In this document: positions 1-12,898 of the stretch, in pieces | Numbering within the stretch: position 1 is the stretch's first letter | Layout: each line of letters begins with the position of its first letter | Source of the DNA: Sisyra terminalis | Taxonomy: Eukaryota > Arthropoda > Insecta > Neuroptera > Sisyridae | DNA: 64,000 nucleotides | Direction: 5' to 3' | Assembly: GCA_958496175.1 (NCBI GenBank) | Contig: OY292277.1 | Coordinates: 23,826,282-23,890,281 of the forward strand | Notes under the pieces: model-generated | The model's input: the letters and a program-made list of their open reading frames with translations, nothing else | Told to the model about the DNA's origin: nothing | Databases searched by the model: none | Position numbers and translations under genes: made by a program

Positions 1-524
1 TATACTAACATCAGTACTTTGACTACACATAAATTAATTCATATTAATGAAAAACGATTCGTTTGTGAAATTTGTAGTAAGTACCATAAAAAGAATATCT
101 TCATTGGAATTTTATCAATATTTGTATTTTTGTAGATAAACTTTTCCGAAATACGAACGATTTATCCAGACATACGCTTGTTCACACTCGGGAAAAAACA
201 TTTGTGTGTGATGTTTGTAGTAAGTGATTGAGAAAACTATCAATTATAAAAGGGTAATATTAAATAAATCTGTATTTTTCCGTTAGGTAAATCATTTAAC
301 CATTCCAGTGCTTTGAATCAACATAAGTTGATCCATTCCGGTAAAACCATTTTTTGTGAAGTTTGCAGTGAGTGATTATTTCCAATATGCAAGCAAAACA
401 AATTGAAATATTTTATTGTTTTTCAGATAAATCATTTACTCATTTTAATAGTTTGCAACTACATAAACGGTTACATAACGATAAAACTGTTGAAGAACAG
501 TATAAAAATGAAGCTAGTCAATGA
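1..524 (+). CDS. C2H2 zinc-finger protein, 3' end (partial)
   Basis: Last four coding exons of a C2H2 zinc-finger gene that starts left of the window: 1-76, 136-219, 287-367 and 427-524 (TGA at 522-524). Splicing is in frame and gives finger halves such as CNKLFRNTNDLSRHTLVH and CSKSFNHSSALNQHKLIH, joined by TGEKP-like linkers (INEKRFVC, TREKTFVC, SGKTIFC). Each intron (59, 67 and 59 bases) is phase 1 and falls just after the second cysteine, so each internal exon (84 and 81 bases) encodes exactly one finger-length unit. This points to growth of the array by exon duplication. The third linker is one residue short. The last finger is followed by a short acidic/basic tail. By family it should be a nuclear DNA-binding protein; the target and name cannot be told from this fragment. 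Confidence 0.85.
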
Positions 525-579
525 AATGACAATTTATAGATTATAACAAATGATTATTTTTGTGAAAATAGACTAATTG

Positions 580-585
580 AATAAA
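580..585 (+). terminator. Poly(A) signal of the zinc-finger gene
   Basis: AATAAA lies 55 bases after the TGA stop of the zinc-finger gene, giving a short 3' UTR. Position and hexamer are seen directly; use in vivo is inferred. Confidence 0.6.
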
Positions 586-3143
586 AACTGTATACAACTT
601 TTAATTAATTTTATTTTGAATTTAATCGTTCACCAATCGAAAGATATTACAAGATTCTTGCTAAATCAAACCTTTGCTATTTTTAATAATTTGGCTAATG
701 TATACGAAAAACAAGCACCGTAAATCTTTTAACCGTTAAGGATGATTCAGTCTAAAATATTCAATATAATTTCTGCGAAAAAAACTATTCTTTATATCTC
801 TTTTATGCACTTGAAAATTGACCTTTTTGAAACTTTGAAATGGTATTGTGGATGTCCTTTTGCACACAGGACAAACTTTTTTTTCATAAAAATTGTTTCA
901 TATAACTGCACTGGTTAGGTCATCATTTTATAAATTTTCGGAAAAATAGCTCTTACCAGGAGAAGCAACTAGCAATTCTCCGTTTTTTTTACTACATGCA
1001 GAAGTTAGGTAACCATTGTTTCAATTATGTAAATGGGTTGCGCCGTATGTTCCCCAGCCATTACGTTACGATCGAAGCAAACATCCAAAAAAATCTCAAC
1101 TTTTCGATGTCGTTAATGGTTTTTTCGATATTTACAATGCACCTATTGTGCGAGCTAATGCTATTTTAATACAAATTTGTTTTGTTAACGAAAGAATCAA
1201 GGATCTTAAAATGTCACAGTTTTATTCGACAACTTTTCCAAAGGTCACATGGAGCTGCTTTGGTGGATTTAAGATTGTAGGGGTCTGTATCGAAGATGGA
1301 AGTCAGGTTTAAAAAAAATGAGTTTTAATTTTACTTATTAGAAAATTGATAGATTTGATTTTTCAATATTGATGTATTAATAGTTTCAATTTTATCAAGA
1401 TTAAAATTCATTAGTAAAAATTCAAAACTTTTGAGGGGTTATTGAGTAAATGAGTGATGGGGACTTGTAGGCTGGAACCTATTCAGCTGAGTCTGTAAAT
1501 CCTGCCTTGGTATAACTAGCTCCCCCCCCATTCCCGTATCGTCCAATATATGAGAACATAGCTTTCGGTTTTAAGGGGGCATTCATTAATTACGTGTGAC
1601 GTTTACGGGGGAAGGGGTGTTGAGCAAAATTTAATACAATCTCACGTGGGGGAAAGGATGGTTTCGGCAAATATCACGTGATTTTTTTAAACTGTTTTTT
1701 TAAATAACGCTAATGTAATCAAAGCACAGATTAACTCATTTACATTGTAAATATTCATTTTGAAAAATCTCACGTGATATTAGGGGAGAGGGTCGAGCAA
1801 AACTTCATGAAATTTAACTTAGGGGGGAGGGCGAGTCGAAAAATAGCTAAAATTGTCTCACGTAATTAATGGATGCCCCCTATGAAACATGATCATCGAA
1901 ACTAAATACTATTTTCAAGAATTGGTACATTAGAATAAATTACTGTTACTACCTTGCTTGTAAACGGCCAGTCGAGATTCATTGAAGCTTTAAATATGTG
2001 CAAATAATAAGTTTCGAAAATAATTATTTGAAAAATAATAATTTAAATTTGCAGAAATTTTTGTAAAAAGAATGTTTCCATTCAATTCATAATCGTACCT
2101 ACCTATCTATTAAAAAACGCATAAATCATATACTTTTTTGCTGACATATTTTTTATTTTTACATAATACAAGTCAGGAAAAAAATTGCTTTAGTGGTTAT
2201 TACAATATTCATTAGTTCTAATGTAATTAAGTTAATTTAAGCAGTGCAAAAATTTGTTGAGAAAAATGTGTTTCAAAAAACCTCAATGGGAGGAATAGTA
2301 GAGTATGGAATATTTATTTTAATTTTATTTTAAATGTAATTAAATGATGTCATGCAAAGTTTTTTATTACTTCAATCTAAACACATGTTAACATGTGGCT
2401 CGCTCTGAAGATAATCGAAAATATTATCACTTCATTATAACTTTATACTTTCAAATGAACTATGAAAGCAAAATTTGTGTAATCTGTGGATATTTTCTTA
2501 TCATATCGTATCCTGTAGCTTTCCTAGAGCTTCCTGTGTGGATGGCAACCACATCCGCACCCAGCTAAATCACTGCTATTTAATGTAAAAAAACATAAAT
2601 AATTTGACCACAACCAATTGAATATTTTATTTGGAAGGAAACCCTATACTAATTGGAAAATTATTAAATGTAATACTTTTCTTCCCAATTCCTTTAAACC
2701 ACGTCTGAGTTATGATTCCTTCACACCGTTTCTTTGTTTCATTCTTATCAATTTCCTGACGATTGTGTGGTTAATTATTTTAAAATTTTAACGAAAGATA
2801 ATACTTGTGAACGTCTACATACACATCCGGGGAAAACCGTTTAAAAAAAAAGATTTATTTCAAATAGAACTCACAAATAGTGTTCAGTTTTGATTGAACG
2901 CATGGTTCTAATATTTTAGTGATACTACTGGATACTATCTACAAGTGAGTGCATTTTTTGCCAAATATTTTTGGATTTTTTGATCTAATGGAAATTGTGT
3001 GTGTCGGATTATGTATCGGCTCGTCATTGGGCACTTTGCTTGATTTTTTTCACAATTGCAAGCTGCCTAGTGAAGGGCATTTATATGATCGACTTTAAAC
3101 AACGAATATATAAGTGATTTATTGGTAAAATTATATATTATTT
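586..3143. other. Intergenic DNA between convergent genes
   Basis: Separates the + strand zinc-finger gene from the - strand ALDH1L1 3' end. It holds one palindromic repeat (1574-1881). Two short coding relics resemble broken zinc-finger pieces: 781-910 on the - strand, with a CPVCKRTS motif, and about 2797-2850 on the + strand, ending LHTHPGKTV. A 98-codon open frame at 1016-1312 (+) matches no family I recognise. A short hairpin (stem about 8 of 9 pairs) sits near 2534-2560. The rest shows no structure I can identify. Confidence 0.5.
1574..1881. mobile_element. Palindromic MITE (family B), copy 1
   Basis: The ends are inverted repeats of about 28 bases. The left end reads AGGGGGCATTCATTAATTAC and the right end, reverse-complemented, reads AGGGGGCATCCATTAATTAC. 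G-runs and CACGTG-like blocks follow inside both arms. There is no coding capacity. Copies of the same family occur at 45289-45457 and 52000-52266. The flanking 3 bases are TAA on the left and TAT on the right, compatible with a decayed 3-base duplication. Confidence 0.75.
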
Positions 3144-3149
3144 TTTATT
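3144..3149 (-). terminator. Poly(A) signal of ALDH1L1
   Basis: Reverse-complement AATAAA, 27 bases past the ALDH1L1 stop codon. It is the first hexamer downstream and predicts a very short 3' UTR. Confidence 0.55.
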
Positions 3150-3176
3150 CTTTATAAAAACTTATTTCAAGTAATT

Positions 3177-6100
3177 TCAATATTCAATAGTTACACATTT
3201 AGTTTTCAAATATTCATTTAAAGCTTCCATACCTGAAAACAAAAAAGAAATATAAATTAAACATGTGAATTAAATTACTTATAGTAAATAGATAAGTACA
3301 ATTTTCGGAGCTTAAACAATATACTACCTAGTGGAAATTGATAATAAAACTTCATCGATTTATTTGTTATTAAAGCTTGTTAGTAATTGCTTGAACAATA
3401 AAGTTGGTTAATATTTGATTTTCAAAAGCTAGAGATAATAAACAGAAATTTAATTTAAATTATATACAAAATAAAATATATAACGAAACTAAAAAATTAA
3501 ACTCAAAAATTGATTTTATAAAATAAAAATTATGTTATAGTTGAGGTTTTATGAATCTATTGAAAATGAATTGGTATAAATTTATGAAGTGAATCATAAA
3601 ATTAATAGATTCACACCAAATGATTTTTTTTTAATACTTTCGAAAATTATTTCCGTTTAAGTAAATTAAATAATAAAACAAAGGTATATTCAGGAAACAT
3701 TTTTATAACTAAAACCTCTCCATCGTCATGCAGGATTGCATCTTTATTTTTCAATAAACTCTGATGAAACTTGGTTCAAAACTATCTTACAATTGTGAGC
3801 CTTAGCAACTTAGAGTGATTTTCTTAAATAACTATATTTTAATTAATATTTTAACCATTTTGGGAGATGAAAGTTTAAATTGTCGCTAAATTACAGTCAA
3901 TAAAGGCAAATTTTGGAGAAAAAGCTTTCAATTTCAGCGAAATCAAAAGTCTCAAGATAATTTTGAAACCAATTTTAGCAAATTTCATAAAAATAAAGTT
4001 GCACAGTTCTGTTTACCAAGATGCAAGTTTAAACAACGTTTTTCATATTTTATTCCACATATTCCGTGGGGTGTACAAAAATAAAATTTCAAAAAAAATT
4101 GATGAAAAAATTGGACCAAAATTTCATTTTTAATGATGATTTAATTTTTTTACTATATAATTGTAGAGAAAATGGAGAACTGCCAAATATGAATTACAAT
4201 TAATACTAAAAGCTCAAATTTTAGGACTTTATTTGAAATGTATAGAAACTAATTTCTTGGCATTGCAAGTATAAAAAAAATTGTTGACCCGTTTCTTATA
4301 CCTTGTTAAATTTCACTTATTTTTTGTATCTAGATTTTTTTTGGTTTAAATGCATTAAAAGTGAATTAATTGTTTCATAATTCCCAAACTTCCCCAACAT
4401 ATTACAAATCCATCCATTAGTAAAAACGTAATATTATAGGAGGTATAATTTTTATAATTGGAAAGGGTACTCAATTTTTTAACTTTAAATGAAAACTTTA
4501 TACTAATATTGAATTAAATGGCTCGCCTTTTTCTTATAATAAATACTGTTTGTATTGTTAGTTTAAGGCTAAAAAGGTTATTATTGAGCCACTGAAAACT
4601 ATATAAATATTAATTAAATATACAAATAACTATCCTCCCAAAAATAGAAGTGTTAAAAGTGATTAAGTATAAATTATATTCAGGGTCTCCGGTTTTGCTA
4701 ATAAAAGAGTTGAGCTTCAAACGAGTACAATTAGTTTCATAGAAACAAGGAAATTATGAAAAACAACTTTCATTTAACTTTTTAGGCAAGTCACTAAGGT
4801 CTTTGGTATATGATTTATGATTTGTTAATGATGAATGTTAAAATTTATTTTAGAAAAGAACATCAAACATATTAAGTTAGTGAAAATAAAACTCCTCATA
4901 TGTATGTTAATATTAAAGCAAACATCTAAAAGAAAAGTTCTAAATTTCGAAAATAGGACCATCGTGTGAAATTTACCCAAATCTTTTCCGAATCCTGATT
5001 GCTTAAAACCGCCAAATGGAGCTGCCACGTCGGTTTTATTATAAGTATTAACAAAAACAGTTCCAGCTTCGATCGAATCAGCAAAACGCAATGCTTTCGA
5101 CATATCTTTTGTAAACACTCCGGAAGCCAAACCAAATTCTGTGTTGTTAGCGCGCTTGATAACATTATCAACATCGCTGCAGAGAAAAAAATGTCACTAA
5201 CTATCAAAAAACCGATAACAGCTCAAATACCCATCATAAAACTTCATAACGACCATGATTGGACCAAATGATTCTTCCTTAGCAATGTACATATCATCGT
5301 TTACATTTGTAAAAACCGTTGGTTCGAAAAAGAAACCAGGACGTTTTAAGCGTTTTCCACCACAACGTAAAAGAGCGCCTTCCTTGACACCAATCTCACA
5401 AAATTCGATTAGTTTATCCAAATGAGCTTTGTGGTTTTGTGGTCCATGAGCTGTTGCTCGATTTAATGGATCTCCAATTGCCATCTGAAATTTTAAAAAA
5501 AAATGTGTTCTTAGTTGTGCAATTTAATTTGTAAGTTAATCATAAAATTACCTTTTTAGTTTCGGTTATAACACGATTTACGAACTCATCATGAATACTT
5601 TCCTCAACAAATACTCTTCCAGCTGCAATACAATTTTCCCCCTTGTTGAAGAAAACCCCACTCATTGCCTACAATTTTCAATAAGATATTTTCTACCGAC
5701 TTATTAGGCTACGATTATTAAAATTTACCATTCGAACAGCTTTATCTAAATCGCAATCAGCGAAAATCACCAACGGTGATTTTCCTCCTAATTCAAGTGA
5801 AACTTTTTTCAAATTTGAATCGGCACACGACTTCATAATAACCTTTCCGATTTCGGTACTTCCCGTAAATCCTAACTTTCGCACATCGGGATGTGATGCC
5901 AAAGCCTGTCCTGCCAATGATCCTGTGCCAGTTATTACGTTTATAACTCCCGGAGGAAAACCAGCCTTTGCTGAGAGCTCGGCAAATTTCAAGGCAGTTA
6001 ATGGACAAACCTGAGCTGGTTTAATACAAACGGTATTTCCAGCAGCCAAACAGGCTGCCATTTTCCAAGATAACATCATCAATGGATAGTTCCATGGAGT

Positions 6101-8674
6101 AATTAAGCCACAAACTCTACAAAACATGGATACATATTTGATATTTTTTCATGGCATTTTCAGCAAGGCGTGTCAAATTTTTCTTCCAAACAAACCCAAA
6201 GATTTTGAGATTTAAGACCAGTTCAGATTACAGTGACTCCTGGTATTTTAATGGTTATTTATCTTTGCTTTATAACAACTAATATAACGAGATTCGGAAT
6301 CTACGTGGTTTAAAGCGGCCACCTAGAGCCCCTGTATATCAATAGGCTTAGGGTATTCAAGTCTTTACAAAATGAATTGACAAAGGAAACAAATAATTGA
6401 ATATTTTTAACAATTATGTAAAATAAGATGAAATACATATTTAAAAATAAATATTTTTTTTTGGCAAAGAACAAAAAAAAAATATAGTAAATAAAAAGTA
6501 CGATGTGCAACCTCTTAATTAAAAGCTTTAATTTTACCAGGCGTCTTTTTAGACCTAAACGATCATACTTGAACTTCTATGGAAGCAAAAAGAAAAAAAA
6601 ATATGCCACACTATAAAATTCAGTTTAATATTTACCCGATTGGTTCCTTTTTGGTGAAAGATAAGTTGAAATTTGGTCTGGCATTAGTTATAGGAATTGT
6701 ATTCCCGTGAATTTTATCAGCCCATCCTCCGAAATAGCGCCAAGTTTGTACGCTCATGCCAACGTGAGTTTTCAATGCCAGAGTATAAACAGCCCCTGAA
6801 TCAATCGATTCAAGGGTTGCAAGTTCTTCGCAGCATTCATCCATTAAATCGGCAAGACGCAATATAAGATTTCCACGTTCGCGAGGACTCATTTTGCGCC
6901 ATTCTGAATTCGGTTGGAACGCTTTTTTCGCTGCTGCTACTGCTTTATTGACATCATTTACGGAAGCGCAAGCAACATGGCAAATTATACTTTCATCGCT
7001 TGGATTAATAATCGGTAGAGTTTTTCCATTTTCAGCATCAATAAATTTGCCGTTAATGAAAAGTTGATGTGGAAAACGTAGGTTCTTTTTATTGGCTGTG
7101 ATTTCGATTGGATCATACACGATTTCAGCGGTGGCTTTGCCACCTCCGCTTCGTTTGCGTATAAGAACCATACGGGAAAATTCGAAGAATTCTGTGGCCA
7201 TGTAAACATCTTCGTTTTCAAGCTCTACTTCTACCGCTTCTTTGACTTCCTCAACTAAGCTATTGGTGCGATAAAAAGTTTTTTTTTTGAAGAATTACCT
7301 AAGTATAATGTCTTCTTACCGAACAACATCCATTGATCCAGCTCCACATCCGAAAAAATCGGTTTCATCTTCAATTCCAACATTTAAAATTGAATTCCAA
7401 ATATTTTTTATTGTTTCCACAATTTTATCTTCATCTGATGTTAATTCAAAATTCATATCTATGTCACTCTTTTGGCCAAATTTGGATGCTGGAATCATTT
7501 TACGACCATCTTTAATACGTTGAATATTAACCTAATAGAAAAACTTTGGAATGAGTACAAGCTTTCTTGAATCCTCTAGAGTGATCTACTTTTACAACTG
7601 TTTAGGTTTATTAAATCTCACCATAACTCCATCGCTTCCACGAACTAAAAGTCCATCTTCATGAATTATTCCTTTTTCTTTCACCCCAACAATGGATATC
7701 TCTTTAATCACTTCAGGAAGAGGTCCCAAAAATAATGAAGCTCCGAACAATTGAATTTCTCCAACAGATGTTTCACCTCCATTTTCCATTTCAACCATGG
7801 CTATAGCACCTGGCACCGAATCCAAACCTCGAATAAAATTATGAATTTCTTTTCCTGTTTTTGACCAATCGATTTGAAGCAACTGAGGTTTATTCAACAT
7901 CGCCTCATACGAAGCTCCTTCTTCAGACTGAGGAATTCGAGGAGCTTTTCCCATAGCTACCAAATCAACAGCGTGAGCCACTGCTCTGATACCCGCAGGA
8001 TATAAAAACCTACAAAAATTATAATCTAGATTTTCGTGTTTTACTATAAAGTATTTTAAATATACCGGTTGTACAAAGTATCAACTGTATCATTAGGTAA
8101 AACCGGGCAAGTTTCTTGCAATAGAATTGGGCCAGTGTCTAAACCATCGTCTGCCCAAAATATGGAAAAGCCTGCCTGTTTATCTCCATGAATTAATGTC
8201 CAATTAATTGAACTGGCGCCTCGATGTTTTGGAAGTATAGAAGGATGGTAACAAATACTTCGCAAAGCGGGATAATCAATCACTTCCATTGGAATGAATT
8301 GGGAACAGTACGGTAAGACATTTAAATCTGCCTTTACTTCTTGGTATTGTTTTAGAATTTCTGGAATTGCTTTTCCAGCCCGACGCCATGCGGAAATTTT
8401 AAAAACAGGAACATTGTGTTCTTTGCCGATAATCGCTGTAATTCCATGAGAGAAGAGTAAGTATTAAAATTTGAAAATAAAAAATTAGCAAAGGATTTTT
8501 GATATTACCTAAGGGATCCTCTCGACTGCCACGATCGGGGATTGTAAAAATCCCAACAATTTCATGTTCACGATCAATTAATTCTTTGAAAACTTCGGCA
8601 GCAAAAACGCTTTGACCAATAATTGCAACTCGTAACGACTTTTTGCCGTTGGTGATCATTTGACTGTTATTCAT
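3177..8674 (-). CDS. ALDH1L1: 10-formyltetrahydrofolate dehydrogenase (ALDH1L1), complete
   Basis: Cytosolic folate enzyme that converts 10-formyl-THF plus NADP+ to THF, CO2 and NADPH. Ten coding exons on the - strand: 8509-8674, 8066-8435, 7622-8009, 7320-7531, 6636-7259, 5729-6116, 5552-5668, 5231-5484, 4977-5176 and 3177-3232. All are GT-AG and phase-consistent, giving 924 codons plus TGA; the human protein has 902. Domains in order: formyltransferase/hydrolase (about 14-320) with catalytic H119 (YHPSILP) and D155 (GLDTG); a carrier-protein-like domain with the phosphopantetheine serine S374 (GAGSMDVV); and the aldehyde dehydrogenase domain with E695 (LELGG) and nucleophile C729 (GENCIAAG). 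All key residues are kept. The last exon encodes only about 18 residues, ending VTIEY, and lies 1.7 kb from exon 9. The N-terminus is 13 residues longer than in human and has no mitochondrial presequence, so ALDH1L2 is unlikely. Start: first ATG in frame with the Rossmann-like VAIIGQS strand. Confidence 0.97.
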
Positions 8675-10620
8675 CTATTGAAAATTAATTTGATTAAGAT
8701 TTTATTATCTCAACTCTCTTGTTATTATATTTTTTACTCGAGTTCAAATCTCTTCATAAACCTTATTAAAGCTCTTTCTATAGAAGTAATTTTCGCGAAC
8801 CGTGTCCTCTTATTCATATACAGTAAAGCCAATAGATTTAAATCCAAATTCAGATTTTAATAACTAAGGTTATTATAAAAGCTCATTAAAGTAAAATTAT
8901 ATTATACTCTATATCGTTTCTATTTAAACGATATATGAAATATTTTGTGGTCTAATTTATGTAATATAGTTTACAAAATTAAATTATAAACATTTGAACT
9001 TTTAATAAATTTGAACCCACTTTGAAGCCCAAACAAAATGTGTTTTTGACTTATTAGCTCTGATACGTATTTCGATTAGCAAGCAATCTCGCAAAAACAA
9101 CATTTTACAGTGCAGTTTTTGCAGTATATTTAAGTAGTATCAAATTATTATTTTTTCTCTAAATTTTAGCCTTTTATCGTTGACAAGAGTCACCCAGCAA
9201 TTGAAATTCGTATGCGAAATACATTTTTCTTCTACTTTGTTTCTTTTTTTTCGATACTTAAAAAATATTTTTTTTTCTAATAACCAAAGTTGTTCATACT
9301 TCATTTGAAATAAAATACAAAATTCATTCCAAAATCCCAAACTGGAATTTTTCAAAGGTTTTGTTTTTAACACAGCTAATGACACAATGAAAACGATTAA
9401 TTTATTCTTTTAAAGAAGGAAATGGGCTGTCTCGTAGGGTAGAGATCCCAAGGCTTTAGTAGCCTGAAACTTTCCAACCCTGCAGTAAGCAGTGGCAGTT
9501 AAAATAAATAATTCAAATAAAAAAAGCTTTTTCAAGGGGTCAATTTTTTGTATGAAAAAATGGATATACTTCATTTCAATCCTTTAACGGGTTTGTCTTA
9601 AAGCAAAGTTGTTTTATATTTTGATAACAAAGTTGATTACTTTATTTTATTTTTATATCAAATTTGCTTATTCATAGTTTTTACTAAATTTTTAGGGAAA
9701 ATTTAGAAAAACTTCTAAATATAGTTGTGTTTTTTAAGAAAGTATTTTATATACTTTTTTATTTTTGTTTATTAGGTTTTTATTCAAAAATTTTATTGAT
9801 ATTTTTGACACTTCTTGGGGGTCCCACAAATGCTTTAACCCGAAGGCATCTAAATGTGTATATTCAGCCTTGCATACGAAGTATGGCAAATTTCATGAAT
9901 AAGTCGATTTCAATGGTTTTCAAGTAAAAAAAAAAATAAAGGAACATCGAAAAAACTATTCTTAATGAACTTTCAATCGCTTAGGGGACCTGTTAACTTA
10001 ATCGGAAAGCTAAAACTTGACAAGATTTTTTTATATTTAATGTGACTTATTTGGGTGATTTTATGGGTTTATAGTTCAAGCAAGCTATCATGGATTTTCT
10101 TATCAAAATTGGCAAAACTATATGAAAATAATTTTTCCATAATTTTTATTATTTTAATGATCCAAGCGAGTAAAAGTGAGCAGAAAGTGGCCTTGGACGA
10201 AGAAAATTTGAGGGTTTTAGTTTATTGAATTTCTTACCAACAGAAGAAACGAATACAATTATACGACTACAATTTGCTGATTTATTACTATAAATTTGTC
10301 AAAACATCTATATTTTTGTTGAAAATAAGAAATTAAAATAAATAAAATTAAAATAAACTCGAACAAAAAAGGATAAATAAATCACTCTTGAAATTGTCGA
10401 TTCCAAGGCTATCGCTATTGTTTTGGGGAAAAATGAAGAAGATGCATAATTTCGTTAAAATTAATCCAATTTTTGGATCCATCAACTCGTTATTCTCAGG
10501 TCGACTACAATTTTTTTGGATGCTTTTATTAGGTGAAGAAGAAAATTTTTCAGTTCAGCGTTCATTGATATAATCGATATAATACTGTTATAAAAAACGG
10601 CCAGACTAGTAACTTTAGAC

Positions 10621-10994
10621 CAGTGCTTCTTAAACTGAAAGGCCGGATGGCCCGGCTTCTTTCGAAACCTAAGAGCTCTAGGTAGCCGCGAAATATTTCA
10701 GTATTATAAAAAAAAATCATAAAAACATGATCAGAGGGGCGATAACTGATAAAAATCAGTCAAATTTTCACACGATTAAGATACTTTATACGGTGTAGAT
10801 TAATAATCTACTAATATTTATAAATTAATTATTTTTTTTATAAAATTATTACTTTACTAAAAATGTCCTTATAATAATAATTAATGGTATATAAATAAGC
10901 TGCTGTTGATCACTAAAGTCAAATAATTTCGGAGGGGGGGAGCCTTGGACTTGAATTTAGGGAGCCGTGATATTAAAAAGTTTGAGAAGCATTT
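10621..10994. mobile_element. hAT-like non-autonomous element
   Basis: The left end reads CAGTGCTTCTTAAACT; the right end, reverse-complemented, carries GCTTCTCAAACT. Flanking 8-mers are CTTTAGAC (10613-10620) and TTATAGAC (10995-11002), 6 of 8 identical. The TIR style and the 8-base duplication are hAT-like. There is no transposase frame. It is immediately followed by a second hAT-like element. Confidence 0.65.
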
Positions 10995-11002
10995 TTATAG
11001 AC

Positions 11003-11276
11003 CAGTGGTTCTCACTTAAAATTTAGCTGTGGCCACATTACAGACATCAACGGTCCTATGAAAATGCCTTAGGGCCGCACCAAATATGGATTTTGGATTG
11101 TGGTAAAAATAGCGGTTGTATTTATATAAAAATGAATCAACTTATAAGTATATATTCAATTAAAGACAACATTTAAGCATTTAAAAATAATTATAATATT
11201 TACAATCAAACGTTTTTAGAACGTTTTTATTGGTGGCCGCAGTAAACTCTTTCGTGGCCACATATAAGAACCACTG
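11003..11276. mobile_element. hAT-like non-autonomous element
   Basis: The left end is CAGTGGTTCTCACTT and the right end AAGAACCACTG. Subterminal GTGGCCACAT blocks also mirror each other. Its left flank is the right target duplication of the preceding element. The right flank GTATAGGA matches only 5 of 8, so its own duplication is decayed. Confidence 0.65.
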
Positions 11277-11412
11277 GTATAGGATATACTTAATACTATA
11301 ATAGTCAATGAACTTTCTATTTACCTGGCCATGTCTATTTATCTACTTAACTATATGTCTTTTTAAAGAATAATTAATAATATATCGATATCGATTGATT
11401 TCTAATCTAACT

Positions 11413-11456
11413 TATCATCGCTCTATAAATATTAATGTCTTCAGCGACCCTAGAAT
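11413..11456 (-). repeat. SINE fragment (3' end only)
   Basis: Matches the distal part of the SINE described at 24795-24955 (ATCGCTCTATAAATATTAAT, then the AGCGACCCTAGA block). The tRNA-like head is missing. Confidence 0.45.
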
Positions 11457-12756
11457 TCATGGACGACTTTAAACTAATGTATTATAACGATTTATTTGAT
11501 TCTAAAACATATTAAATGAAAATGATTGTTGCGCTGCCATTAGTGCTACAAAGGTAACATAGGTGCTCTACTGTAGTGCGTAATGCTAGGCATTTATTAT
11601 AATGATTTTTTGGTAAATAACTAGCAGCTATAAAAACTAAAGAATTGTAACAAAAATTTTTTTTTTACATTTTAAAGATGTTTTCACATAAATTAACAAA
11701 TCAAAGAAATAATTCTACATGATATTTTGTTTTACGCAAATTTGATTAGATGCACTTTTAAACAGGTATCTGCTATTGCTAATTTCTTAAACGCCGAATT
11801 CGCTGTTAGATGTATCGACCAATTGCTACTTGTATTTGAATATAGTACTTACTTCTCTAAATGCAAAATAAGGAATGTATAACCGTAGAATGTAAATCGT
11901 GGAAAAACAGACATTGTATTTCCTTTTGATAATTTGCCGGTAGGCAAATACTATCATAATAATATTGATAGTATTGATGAATATAATATTGATAGTACGC
12001 AAATTTCATAAATAGTATTCTCAGCTATGTAACATTTTTGTTGGATTTCAATTACTTACTGCAGATAAATCGATTAACTTATAAACCAAAATCAAAAAAA
12101 TCCATCTGTCGTAGGTATCACCGCAAAAATTCACTTTAAAAATCACGCCACTCAAACAAGTTCACGAACAAACGAGACAAGGCCAATGTTAATTTGGTCT
12201 TTTATAGGAAGGAAATATGATTAAAATTGAATCGGTTTATTATTGTTATTATGATGATATATAAAGATATGCCTTATATTTTTTCTTTTGAAAAAATGCA
12301 CTTGGGGTCAAACAAAGGGCACCAGTAATCTTGTTGACTACGAGCTAGTTCGAACCAGTCACGCACACCGAATGACCGCACAAACTGATAAAAAGATCTT
12401 ATTAATTTTTTTAAATTAGGTATGTCAATGAAGAAAAACCGTTTCTTCAACGTTATGTTATTTATGTAAGTACGTATTATCTAGTCTTGTCCCCACTATA
12501 CTTAAAGTATATGACAAGTCCGTAGCAAGGAATTTAAAGAATTACCATGCATCGAAGTACATATGCGATAACGTATAATTTTTTCCAATTTTACTATAAT
12601 CTATTTGAAAATTATGATGTATTTACGATTAAAATAAAAATAAACCATCTGTAATAAATTCAAAGAATTCAAAGTTCACTTGAAAACAATGTACAGCTTA
12701 ACACAAACAATAATAACTAGAATGTTTTTATGTCTCTTAAATTCAATTTTCAACTT

Positions 12757-12898
12757 ACTGGTGAAGGTGGTGAAGGCGAAGTGGTTAAGGTGACCACCCC
12801 AAAATTGGTGGATGCTGGGTTCGGGTCTCGTATCGAACTTTCCCATATTTCTCGATAAGGTTTTTATTAGCCCTAGAGTCGCTAAAAACCCGAACGGT
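12757..12898 (+). repeat. tRNA-derived SINE copy
   Basis: A diverged copy with a box-A-like AAGTGGTTAAGGTG, a box-B-like GGGTTCGGGTCTCG, and the family body ending CCCTAGAGTCGCTAAAAACC. Sense orientation. Confidence 0.65.

Noticed and set aside
781..910. Possible zinc-finger remnant on the - strand (CPVCKRTS)
   Set aside because: Only one histidine in the right region and no adjoining exon; kept as a note in the intergenic entry, not as a gene.
2988..3098. 36-codon + strand open frame beginning MEIVCVGLCIG
   Set aside because: Too short, no family or splice partner found, and it lies within probable terminator-side DNA of ALDH1L1.
4999..5271. 90-codon + strand open frame
   Set aside because: Lies antisense over ALDH1L1 exons 8 and 9, which are conserved and splice correctly.
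9420..9500. Less AT-rich block resembling structured RNA
   Set aside because: No convincing fold, homolog in the window, or known RNA motif by eye.
12330..12375. tRNA-like AGTTCGAACC word
   Set aside because: No box A or cloverleaf around it.
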